A stretch of DNA of 64,000 nucleotides from JBEVJK01 sp963791325. GTDB lineage: Bacteria > Pseudomonadota > Alphaproteobacteria > Rhizobiales > Rhizobiaceae. The stretch lies in the NCBI GenBank assembly GCA_963791325.1, contig CAWBRU010000002.1, positions 1 to 64,000 of the forward strand, in the 5' to 3' direction. Numbering within the stretch: the stretch's first letter is position 1; every line of letters starts with the position of its first letter. The notes below the pieces were generated by a model that did no database searches, had not been told where the DNA came from, and saw only the letters and a list, made by a program, of their open reading frames with translations. Of this stretch, positions 57,321 to 64,000 are shown one piece after another. A program made the translations under genes and the position numbers.

Positions 57321-57412
57321 AAAACTGCCGGTCCACTCAATGGTGTCGACAGGCAATCGAGCCCCAAGCGGCTGAGGCGCTTAGGCGACGCGAAAAAAGC
57401 AACGTGTGCTCG

Positions 57413-58300
57413 TCACGTGACCACCGAGAGGCTCGCCGAGGGCGGTTGCGCTACGCCGGGGAACGGCCCGATTCTGGCCGGGCGCTGCCCGGATTGGAAG
57501 AGATTGCTGTGGAGATTGGCGATCCACTGCTTGCCTTCGGTGGTCAGCTCCAGATACCGGATCGCGTCGCCGATATAGGGCTCGACCTGCAGCTTGAAGA
57601 AATCGGTGAAGATCGCGCCGAGATCGCAGGTGTTCCTGCAGCCGAGCTTTTCGACCATGCCGATCTCTGAGAACTCGGCAAACAGCGCCGTCAGTTTGCG
57701 GTGGTAGAAGGGATCGGCGAGCTGGCCGATCAGGTCCGCGGCTCTCACCAATGCCGGCTCGGTACCGGTGACCTGGTAGGCCGGGTCGCTCGGTACCGGA
57801 AAACGCGTCATCTCGATCGCCGCGACGATGCGCTCCTCGTCGACGAATTTCGAGGACGCAAAACGCTGGCGCGCATAGATCTTGGCGCGGTCGATATGGT
57901 AGGGCGCAAGCACCGCGTCCGAGGCGCCGCGCGGTGGCGTGTAGCGATCGCCGGCCTCGTTGATGACAATGCTGTCGTCGGTGTCGCCGTCGCAGACGCC
58001 GTGCACCATGCCGATGTCGTGGACAAGCAGCGCGCAGGTATAGTGCAGCCAATCGTCGGGTGTCAGGGATTCCGACAGCAACCGGCCGCGAATGATCTGC
58101 TGGCCGGCGAGCGTAACCATCAGCGTGTGCTCGATGTTGTGATAGAGGGCGTTTGAATTGCCGATGCGCTCCAGGACAAGGCGCGCCGCCCCGCCCATGT
58201 AGCTGGCATATTCCGGATTGCGATGCGAGAAATACTGAAGATAGAGGTCCGACAGATAGTCGCCGAGCCGGTCGGCCATGATGGAGATCGGATTGAGCAT
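57413..58300 (-). CDS. HD-domain metal-dependent phosphohydrolase
   Basis: The 295-residue protein starts at ATG 58300 behind GGGAGCG. It has the HD-domain pattern YHNIEHTLMVTLAG (H...H near 57), LLVHDIGMVHGV with the HD pair near 92, and further conserved residues in FRFSE-like RTGT and LVRAADLIGQLAD with the last Asp. The fold is that of phosphohydrolases acting on nucleotides or cyclic nucleotides; the substrate is unknown. It is monocistronic and lies just downstream of the tRNA-Thr, on the opposite strand. Confidence 0.82.
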   Translation of the reverse strand: MLNPISIMADRLGDYLSDLYLQYFSHRNPEYASYMGGAARLVLERIGNSNALYHNIEHTLMVTLAGQQIIRGRLLSESLTPDDWLHYTCALLVHDIGMVHGVCDGDTDDSIVINEAGDRYTPPRGASDAVLAPYHIDRAKIYARQRFASSKFVDEERIVAAIEMTRFPVPSDPAYQVTGTEPALVRAADLIGQLADPFYHRKLTALFAEFSEIGMVEKLGCRNTCDLGAIFTDFFKLQVEPYIGDAIRYLELTTEGKQWIANLHSNLFQSGQRPARIGPFPGVAQPPSASLSVVT

Positions 58301-58315
58301 GACGATCGCTCCCAA

Positions 58316-58686
58316 CCGCTTGACGCAGAAAAGCCGCGGTAAACTAGCTTAGCACGGTTCCGCAACAGATCTTATCTCGGGAACCGGCTCACAAACGGCC
58401 GTGGGACGCTGTCGATGCGGCGCGCCGACGCGGCTTGCTTGGTCTGCGATCAAGTACTGCCCTAGACAAGGTCCCGGAAGCAAAAAACGCCGAAGCGGCC
58501 AAAAGTCCGGCGTTCACCAACGCTGAGTTCCGAAGCGAATTCTCTGCTGTATGTGCCGAATCCCGTGTTGAAGGGGATGCTGGGCTACTGGCGCTGAGAT
58601 TACATTTTTCTCGGTTCATTGACAATTGAGCGATTGAGAGCTTACTTCGCGAGAAGACGTTGTTTAGCGCGACATCGAGGGGCGTC
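58316..58686. other. 371-base region between the divergent HD and AbgT genes
   Basis: It contains promoters for both genes. A 64-codon frame at 58435-58629 has a biased composition but no family. No terminator-like hairpin or operator stands out. The ribosome site GAGGGG lies just before ATG 58687. Confidence 0.4.
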
Positions 58687-60234
58687 ATGGCAACTGTCAG
58701 CACCACATCCAAGACATCGATGCAGAAGTTTCTCGACGTGGTCGAGCGGGTCGGAAACATGGTTCCGCATCCGGTGATCATCTTCCTGATCCTGATGGCC
58801 ATCGTCATCGTGCTCTCGGCCGTGCTTGGCGCCTTCGGCGCGGCGGTTCATTTCGAACGCATCAACGCCGAGACCCAGCAGATCGAGACCGCCACCACCG
58901 AGATCCGCAGCCTGCTCAACGCAGACGGCATCCGCTTCATCTATTCCTCGCTCGTTCCCAATTTCATGAGCTTCACGGCGGTCGGGCTGATGATCGGGGC
59001 GATGATCGGTGCGGGGGTGGCCGAAGAGTCGGGGCTGGTGACCGCGCTGATCCGCAAGCTGGTCGACGTGTCGCCGGCCTGGGCGCTCACCTATATCCTC
59101 GCCTTCGTCGGGATCATCGCCAGCATTGCCGCCGATGCCGGCTATCTGGTGCTCATTCCGCTCGCCGGGGTCGCCTACATCACCGTCGGACGGCATCCGC
59201 TGGCCGGCCTGGCGCTGGGCTTTGCGGCGGTGGCCGGCGCCTTCACCGTCAACATGCTGATCAAGCCGCTCGACGCGGTGCTCGTCGAGTTCACCAATGA
59301 TGCGGCCCATCTGGTCGATCCGAACCGGTCGATCGGCCTCGCCGCCAACATCTGGTTCTCTTTCGTCTCGGTGATCTTCCTCACCTTCCTGATCGCCTTC
59401 ATCAGCGACCGGGTGATCGAGCCGCGGCTCGGCCCCTATCGGCCGGAAGGCGCGGCAAAAGGCGCCGAGCCGGCCGGCGCCGAGCTGTCGCCGGCGGAAT
59501 CGCGCGGCCTGCGCTTTGCCCTTTACGGGCTGATCGGCCTCGTCGTGGTGTTTGCCCTGCTGACGCTGCCCCCCGGCGCGCCGCTGCGCAATCCCGAAAG
59601 CGGCGAGCTGATCGGCAATTCACCGTTCATGAACGGGCTGATCGCGCTGATCATGCTGATGTTCCTGGTCACCGGCTGGGCCTACGGCATCGGCGCGGGA
59701 ACGCTGCGCAGCCTGGGCGAGGTGATCGCCGCGATCGAGAAATCGATCCGCAATCTCGGCGGCACGATCTTCCTGTTCTTCGTGCTCAGCCAGTTCGTCG
59801 CCTATTTCACCTACACCAACATGGGCACGGTGATGGCGCTCAGCCTCTCCGGCGTTCTGCAGGCCGCCAATATCGGAGCGCTGCCGCTGTTGATCGGGTT
59901 CATCATCGTCGTCGCCATCATCGACCTCTTGCTGACCGGCGCAATCGCCAAATGGGCGATCTTCGCGCCGGTGTTCGTGCCCTTGCTGATGAAGCTCGGC
60001 GTCGAGCCGGAAGCGGTGCTGGCCGCCTACCGGGTCGGCGACTCGCCGATGAACGCGATCACGCCGCTCAACGCCTATTTCGCCATGGTCGTCGGCTTCG
60101 CCCAGAAATACGACAGCACCGCCGGTGTCGGCACGATCGTCTCGCTGATGCTTCCCTATGTCGCCTGGATATTCCTGTTGTGGACGGTGTTGTTCGCGGT
60201 CTGGCAGGGCCTCGGCCTTCCCTGGGGGCTGTGA
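58687..60234 (+). CDS. abgT: AbgT-family aminobenzoyl-glutamate transporter
   Basis: The 515-residue membrane protein starts at ATG 58687 with MATVSTTSKTSMQKFLDVVE and has around ten to twelve helices. AbgT hallmarks are VERVGNMVPHPVIIFLIL, GVAEESGLVTALIRKLVD, AGYLVLIPLAGVAY, NMLIKPLDAVLVEFTND and SPMNAITPLNAYFAM near the end. The family imports p-aminobenzoyl-glutamate (folate breakdown product) or exports sulfonamides with protons or sodium. The M20 peptidase gene follows after 57 bases, a pairing as in the E. coli abg operon, where the imported dipeptide is hydrolysed. Confidence 0.9.
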   Translation: MATVSTTSKTSMQKFLDVVERVGNMVPHPVIIFLILMAIVIVLSAVLGAFGAAVHFERINAETQQIETATTEIRSLLNADGIRFIYSSLVPNFMSFTAVGLMIGAMIGAGVAEESGLVTALIRKLVDVSPAWALTYILAFVGIIASIAADAGYLVLIPLAGVAYITVGRHPLAGLALGFAAVAGAFTVNMLIKPLDAVLVEFTNDAAHLVDPNRSIGLAANIWFSFVSVIFLTFLIAFISDRVIEPRLGPYRPEGAAKGAEPAGAELSPAESRGLRFALYGLIGLVVVFALLTLPPGAPLRNPESGELIGNSPFMNGLIALIMLMFLVTGWAYGIGAGTLRSLGEVIAAIEKSIRNLGGTIFLFFVLSQFVAYFTYTNMGTVMALSLSGVLQAANIGALPLLIGFIIVVAIIDLLLTGAIAKWAIFAPVFVPLLMKLGVEPEAVLAAYRVGDSPMNAITPLNAYFAMVVGFAQKYDSTAGVGTIVSLMLPYVAWIFLLWTVLFAVWQGLGLPWGL

Positions 60235-60291
60235 GCGCGCGCGCGCCCAAGGCCGACCGCAGCCGCCGCAACATCAACGCGGGAGAGTGCC

Positions 60292-61494
60292 ATGACGAAA
60301 ACCGCAGTTCCTCTCGATGTCGGCGCGGCCGAAGCGCACCTGATGCGGTTCCTGTCGGTGGAGGGGATCACCGGCTTCGAGGCCGACATCGCCGCAGCGG
60401 TGAGCGCGGCGCTGAAGGCCGTCGGCGTGCCGGCCGAGGCGATCCGCTTCGACGACGCCAATGCGCGCATTCCCCTGCCCACCCAGACCGGCAATCTGTT
60501 CGCCGAGCTGCCCGGCACGGGCGCCGGACCGCGGCTCCTGTTTTCCACCCATCTCGATACCGTGCCGCTGTGCGCCGGCGCCAAGCCGCGCCGCGAGGGC
60601 GAGCGCATCGTCTCCGACGGCACCACCGCGCTCGGCGGCGATGACCGCACCGGCTGCGCAGTGCTGGTGGCTCTGGCCGAGACCCTCATCAAGCATCAGC
60701 TGCCGCATCCGCCGATCACGCTCCTGTTCACCGTGCGCGAGGAAAGCGGGCTGCATGGCGCGCGCGAGCTCGACCCGAAGGATCTCGGCGGCGCGGCGAT
60801 GTGCATCAATGTCGATGGCCAGTCGGCGGCCGACCTGATCATCGGCGCCGTCGGCCAGGAGAATTGGCAGGCCGAGATCATCGGCAAGGCCTCGCATGCC
60901 GGCGTGGCGCCTGAAAAGGGCATTTCCTCGACCCTGGTCGGCGCCCTGGCGCTGGCCGAGGCCCAGCGGCAGGGCTGGTTCGGCAAGGTCGTCAAGCCCG
61001 AGGGGCGAGGCACCAGCAACATCGGCATCTTCGGCGGCAGGGACGGCAAGGCGGCGGGCGACGCCACCAATGTGGTCACCGACTATGGCTTCCTGAAGGG
61101 CGAGGCGCGCAGTCCCGAGGCTGCCTTCGCGACCGAGATCGCCAAGGGTTTCGAGCAGGCCTTCACGACCGCCCGCGACATGGTCAAGGACGACAAGGGC
61201 GAGACCGCCGAGGTCAAGTTCAGCCGCGTTCCGGCCTACCCGCCGTTTCGCCTGCCCGAGGATGCGCCGATCCGCAAGCGCGCAGCCGAGGCGCTCGGCG
61301 CGCTGGGCATCGCGCCGAACTTCATCTTCTCCAACGGCGGCCTGGACGCCAATTGGCTCGACAAGCACGGGGTGCCGACGATCACCATCGGCGCCGGCCA
61401 GGCCGAGATCCACACCATCAAGGAATATGTCGACCTCAGGGAGTTCGAGCGGGGGTGCCGGCTGGCGATCCTGCTTGCAACGCTCGACGCCTAG
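60292..61494 (+). CDS. M20/M42-family zinc metallopeptidase (peptidase T-like)
   Basis: The 400-residue protein carries a two-zinc peptidase pattern: FSTHLDTVPL (His and Asp) near 87, LGGDDRTGCAVL (bridging Asp) near 118, VREESGLHGA (Glu-Glu) near 150, NVDGQSAADLI (Asp), and the second His in IHTIKEYV near 378. It removes the N-terminal residue of small peptides or hydrolyses an aminobenzoyl-glutamate-like amide. Position 57 bases after abgT suggests the latter, but the sequence is closer to peptidase T than to AbgA/AbgB. Start ATG 60292 after GGAGAG. Confidence 0.85.
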   Translation: MTKTAVPLDVGAAEAHLMRFLSVEGITGFEADIAAAVSAALKAVGVPAEAIRFDDANARIPLPTQTGNLFAELPGTGAGPRLLFSTHLDTVPLCAGAKPRREGERIVSDGTTALGGDDRTGCAVLVALAETLIKHQLPHPPITLLFTVREESGLHGARELDPKDLGGAAMCINVDGQSAADLIIGAVGQENWQAEIIGKASHAGVAPEKGISSTLVGALALAEAQRQGWFGKVVKPEGRGTSNIGIFGGRDGKAAGDATNVVTDYGFLKGEARSPEAAFATEIAKGFEQAFTTARDMVKDDKGETAEVKFSRVPAYPPFRLPEDAPIRKRAAEALGALGIAPNFIFSNGGLDANWLDKHGVPTITIGAGQAEIHTIKEYVDLREFERGCRLAILLATLDA

Positions 61495-61600
61495 CGCGCT
61501 TCCAGCAAAAGATGGCAACGGTCATTCATCCGGAATCGCGTAAAAACAAGGACTTGGAGTTGCGCCGCCGCGACGGACGGCCCGGCGAGGATGAGACTGC

Positions 61601-63436
61601 TTGAGCCCGATCGCCTTTACTGCCCTCATCGTCGCCGCCGCTGTCGTCCTGTTCGTCTGGAACCGGCTGCCCGTGGTCGTCGTCGCCATGGCCGTCACGC
61701 TGGCGCTCTGGGCGACCGGCGTGCTGTCGCTGCGGGCCGCGATGGCAGGCTTCGGCGATCCCGCGGTCTTGTTCATCGCCTCGCTGTTCATCGTCAGCAC
61801 CGCGCTCGAAATGACCGGGGTGACGGCCTGGGCCGGGCAGCTCATCATCCGCGGCGCGGGCGAGGAAAGCCGTACCCGGCTGCTCCTCCTGACGATGGCG
61901 CTGGTGGCGGTGCTGACCGCGCTGATCAGCGTCAACGGCGCGGTCGCGGCCTTGCTGCCGGTGGTCGTGGTCACCGCGGTAAGGCTGAAGCGCAACTCCT
62001 CGCAGCTGCTGATGCCGCTGGTGTTTTCGGCGCATGCCGGGTCGCTGCTGGCACTGACCGGTACGCCGGTCAACGTGCTGGTCTCCGAGGCAGCCCTCGA
62101 TGCCCATGTCGGCGAATTCGGCTTTTTCGAATTTGCCTTGGTCGGCCTGCCGCTCTTGGCCGGCACGATGGCGATCATCATCCTGTTCGGCGAGCGCCTG
62201 CTGCCCGAGCGCAACGGCGCTTCGATGCCGACCGATTTCAGCCGCCACGCCAGGACCCTGGTCGAGCAATACGGACTGGCGAGCAGCGTCTATCAGCTGC
62301 GGATCCGGGCGCGCTCGGCGCTGGTCGGCGCGGCCCCTTCGGGCATCGACCTCTCGAACTTTCCCGAATTGGAGCTGGTGGCGGTCCAGGACGCCGATAC
62401 CGGGGCGCCGCTCAAGCGCACCGAGCTGGCGCAGGGGGACCACCTGCTGTTGCGCGGCGATGCCAAGGCCGCGGCCGCCTATGCCCAGGCCATGCACCTC
62501 GCCTTCCGCGACGAGGGTGCGCCCGCCAACGGCGAAGAGACCTTGTTCAACCGCCGCAGCGGCCTGGCCGAGGTGGTGATCCCGCCGCGCTCCGGGCTGA
62601 TCGGCAGGACCGTGTTTCCCGGCATGGTGACCGACAGCGGCGACCTGATCGTGCTTGCCGTGCAGCGCGGCGGGCTGGAGCTCACCTTCGAGAACCGTGA
62701 CGTCGGCGGCAAGGGCATCGTGCTGAAGGCCGGCGATTCGATGCTTTTGCAAGGCACCTGGAAGGCGCTCGACATTAGGCTGGACGATCCCGACGTGCTG
62801 GTGGTGAGCTCGCCCGACCTGGTGCGGCGCCAGGCCTTGCCGATGGGGCCCGGCGCCTACAAGGCCGTCGCGATCCTGGTGATGATGGTCGTGCTGCTGG
62901 CCACCGGCATCGTGCCGCCCGCAGTGGCCGGGCTGCTGGCGGCCGCGGCTGTCATCCTGTCGGGCATCATGACGGTCGACCAGTCCTACAGGGCAATAGG
63001 GTGGACGACGGTGATCCTGGTCGCCGCCCTGATGCCGCTGTCGACCGCCATGGAAGAGACCGGTGCGGCCAAGCTGATGGCGACCACGCTGGTCGACCTG
63101 GTCGGCGATGCCGGACCCTATGCGCTGCTCGCCGGCCTGTTCGTGCTCACCGCCGTGCTCGGGCAGCTGATCAGCAACACCGCCACGGCGCTGATCGTCA
63201 TCCCGATCGGGATCGCAGCGGCCGCCGGCATGGGCGTGTCGCCGCGGCCGGTGCTGATGAGCACGGCGGTGGCCGCCGCCGGCGCGTTCCTGACGCCGAT
63301 CGCGACACCGACCAACCTGATGGTGATGGGGCCGGGCGGCTATCAATTCGGCGAGTATTGGAAGCTCGGGCTGCCGCTCCTGATCTGGTTCTTCATCGTC
63401 AGCGTCGCTTACGTGCCGCTGATCTGGCCGTTTTGA
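61601..63436 (+). CDS. SLC13-family permease with TrkA-C domains
   Basis: The 611-residue protein begins at TTG 61601. It has an N-terminal membrane half (ITALIVAAAVVLFVW, SLFIVSTALEMTGVTAWAG and VNGAVAALLPVVV) with the family motif TGTPVNVLV near 155. Two cytoplasmic RCK_C/TrkA-C domains follow between about 210 and 390 (YQLRIRARSALVGAAPSGID, GLAEVVIPPRSGLIGRTVF), and then the second membrane half with LGQLISNTATALIVIP and PIATPTNLMVMGPGGY. Members transport di- and tricarboxylates, sulfate or arsenite with sodium. The RCK domains suggest regulation by a small ligand. It may belong to the same transcript as the AbgT genes, with 106 bases between. Confidence 0.88.
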   Translation: MSPIAFTALIVAAAVVLFVWNRLPVVVVAMAVTLALWATGVLSLRAAMAGFGDPAVLFIASLFIVSTALEMTGVTAWAGQLIIRGAGEESRTRLLLLTMALVAVLTALISVNGAVAALLPVVVVTAVRLKRNSSQLLMPLVFSAHAGSLLALTGTPVNVLVSEAALDAHVGEFGFFEFALVGLPLLAGTMAIIILFGERLLPERNGASMPTDFSRHARTLVEQYGLASSVYQLRIRARSALVGAAPSGIDLSNFPELELVAVQDADTGAPLKRTELAQGDHLLLRGDAKAAAAYAQAMHLAFRDEGAPANGEETLFNRRSGLAEVVIPPRSGLIGRTVFPGMVTDSGDLIVLAVQRGGLELTFENRDVGGKGIVLKAGDSMLLQGTWKALDIRLDDPDVLVVSSPDLVRRQALPMGPGAYKAVAILVMMVVLLATGIVPPAVAGLLAAAAVILSGIMTVDQSYRAIGWTTVILVAALMPLSTAMEETGAAKLMATTLVDLVGDAGPYALLAGLFVLTAVLGQLISNTATALIVIPIGIAAAAGMGVSPRPVLMSTAVAAAGAFLTPIATPTNLMVMGPGGYQFGEYWKLGLPLLIWFFIVSVAYVPLIWPF

Positions 63437-63497
63437 GCGCGGCTTCTTTTGTGATCGATCTCGTGTCGAAGTTCGATGCGCTTTCATGGAGGCGGAC

Positions 63498-64000
63498 ATG
63501 CTTTCCCATCCGGCAGCACACGCTCCACCGCCAACTCGGCAAGGACTGTTCAGCCTGTGGCTGGTGCTGTTTGCGGTCTGGATGCTGGCCAACGCCACGC
63601 TCGCCCTCGCCGTTGCCATCACCGGCGCGATCATCACCTTCGCTCTTGCTGTGCTGACCACCTCGCGCAGCGAAGCGTGGCGGCAGATTCGGTGGAGCCC
63701 TGCCGCGGCCTATCATTTCGCCGCCTACACGCTGGTGTTCTCGGCCGAGCTGATCAAGGCCAACATCAACATGCTGGGCTATGTCTATTCGCCACGCCTG
63801 GCGATCAGACCCGGCATCGTGCGGGTGCGCACCAGACTGCGCTCGCCGATCGGCCGGCTGGCGCTTGCCAACTCGATCGCGCTCACGCCGGGCTCGCTGG
63901 TCCTGGAGTTGGATGAAGAGACCCTTTTGATCCACTGGCTCGACATCCGCTCGACCGATGTCGAAGTCGCCACGCAAGCGCTGGCGGGCCCGTTCGAGCG
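63498..64000 (+). CDS. Mrp-type Na+/H+ antiporter subunit E (partial)
   Basis: The gene starts at ATG 63498 behind GGAGGCGG and runs off the window, so only about 167 residues are present. It shows the MnhE/PhaE pattern: FSLWLVLFAVWMLANATLAL with two membrane helices, YHFAAYTLVFSAELIKANIN, RLRSPIGRLALANSIALTPG and SLVLELDEETLLIHWLDIRS. The subunit is one of the six to seven of the Mrp complex; neighbouring subunits F and G are expected just beyond the end. Only the start of this gene is seen. Confidence 0.88.
   Translation, partial: MLSHPAAHAPPPTRQGLFSLWLVLFAVWMLANATLALAVAITGAIITFALAVLTTSRSEAWRQIRWSPAAAYHFAAYTLVFSAELIKANINMLGYVYSPRLAIRPGIVRVRTRLRSPIGRLALANSIALTPGSLVLELDEETLLIHWLDIRSTDVEVATQALAGPFE

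Noticed and set aside
61526..63661. Long open frame on the minus strand, over 700 codons, opposite the SLC13 gene
   Set aside because: Its composition is rich in Arg, His, Gln and Gly as expected for antisense of a high-GC gene, and the plus strand has a clear permease.
1..64000. CRISPR arrays, rRNA genes or a complete prophage
   Set aside because: No regular short repeats with spacers, no rRNA-like sequence and no phage structural genes were recognised by reading.

Overview
The window looks like chromosome of an alphaproteobacterium of the order Hyphomicrobiales, most like Mesorhizobium or another Phyllobacteriaceae. The clues are the high GC content, a DUF995 protein, a PodJ-like polar protein, an Alph_Pro_TM protein next to a TauE-type permease, a ThuA/ThuB pair, class I lysyl-tRNA synthetase and several rhizobial-style ABC solute receptors. 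No taxon is proven from sequence alone.

Layout. 0-2.4 kb: the tail of a GH26-like glycosidase (frameshifted), a secreted DUF995 protein, a small lipoprotein and a YegS-type lipid kinase. 2.9-7.3 kb: an intact sugar ABC cassette (receptor, double ATPase, permease) ending in a TIM-barrel sugar isomerase/epimerase. 7.3-13.9 kb: a mobile-element graveyard holding a PRC-barrel protein, a serine resolvase with a three-subsite res-like region, a broken UDP-glucuronate epimerase and another broken gene, and an IS256-type element cut by an IS1182-type element whose end is partly inverted. 14-15.9 kb: frameshifted OsmC and flavin monooxygenase genes. 15.9-18.1 kb: a compact, intact three-gene operon with a methanethiol oxidase (SBP56), a [2Fe-2S] ferredoxin and a CoA-binding protein. 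18.6-25.6 kb: frameshifted class III cyclases, an ABC solute receptor and an Hdr/Lut-type Fe-S protein, then a resolvase remnant.

25.9-44 kb is well-preserved core genome: a truncated glycosyltransferase, an amino-acid-type receptor, a fatty acid hydroxylase, a TerB-like protein, LysK, a nuclease-like protein, an S24/XRE regulator, and a four-gene beta-oxidation operon (two acyl-CoA dehydrogenases, thiolase, FadJ). That operon has 7-2-7 palindromes in front of it, and a MerR regulator gene upstream carries a similar palindrome of its own. PodJ follows.

44.6-57.0 kb has recognisable conserved genes, but nearly every one is broken by many single-base indels. It contains TauE/Alph_Pro_TM, the ligase-associated DNA repair set (PdeM, Lhr-type helicase, MBL exonuclease, ATP-dependent ligase) with a TPR-methyltransferase inside it, a Pro/Ala-rich membrane protein, and thuB/thuA. 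This pattern looks more like low-quality sequence than biology. From the tRNA-Thr at 57.2 kb the genes are intact again: an HD hydrolase, an AbgT transporter with an M20 peptidase, an SLC13 permease, and the start of an Mrp antiporter subunit E gene cut by the window end.

No CRISPR array, rRNA or complete prophage was seen. The candidates most worth follow-up are the methanethiol oxidase operon, the MerR/beta-oxidation regulon, the receptor-cyclase pair and the indel-dense block.
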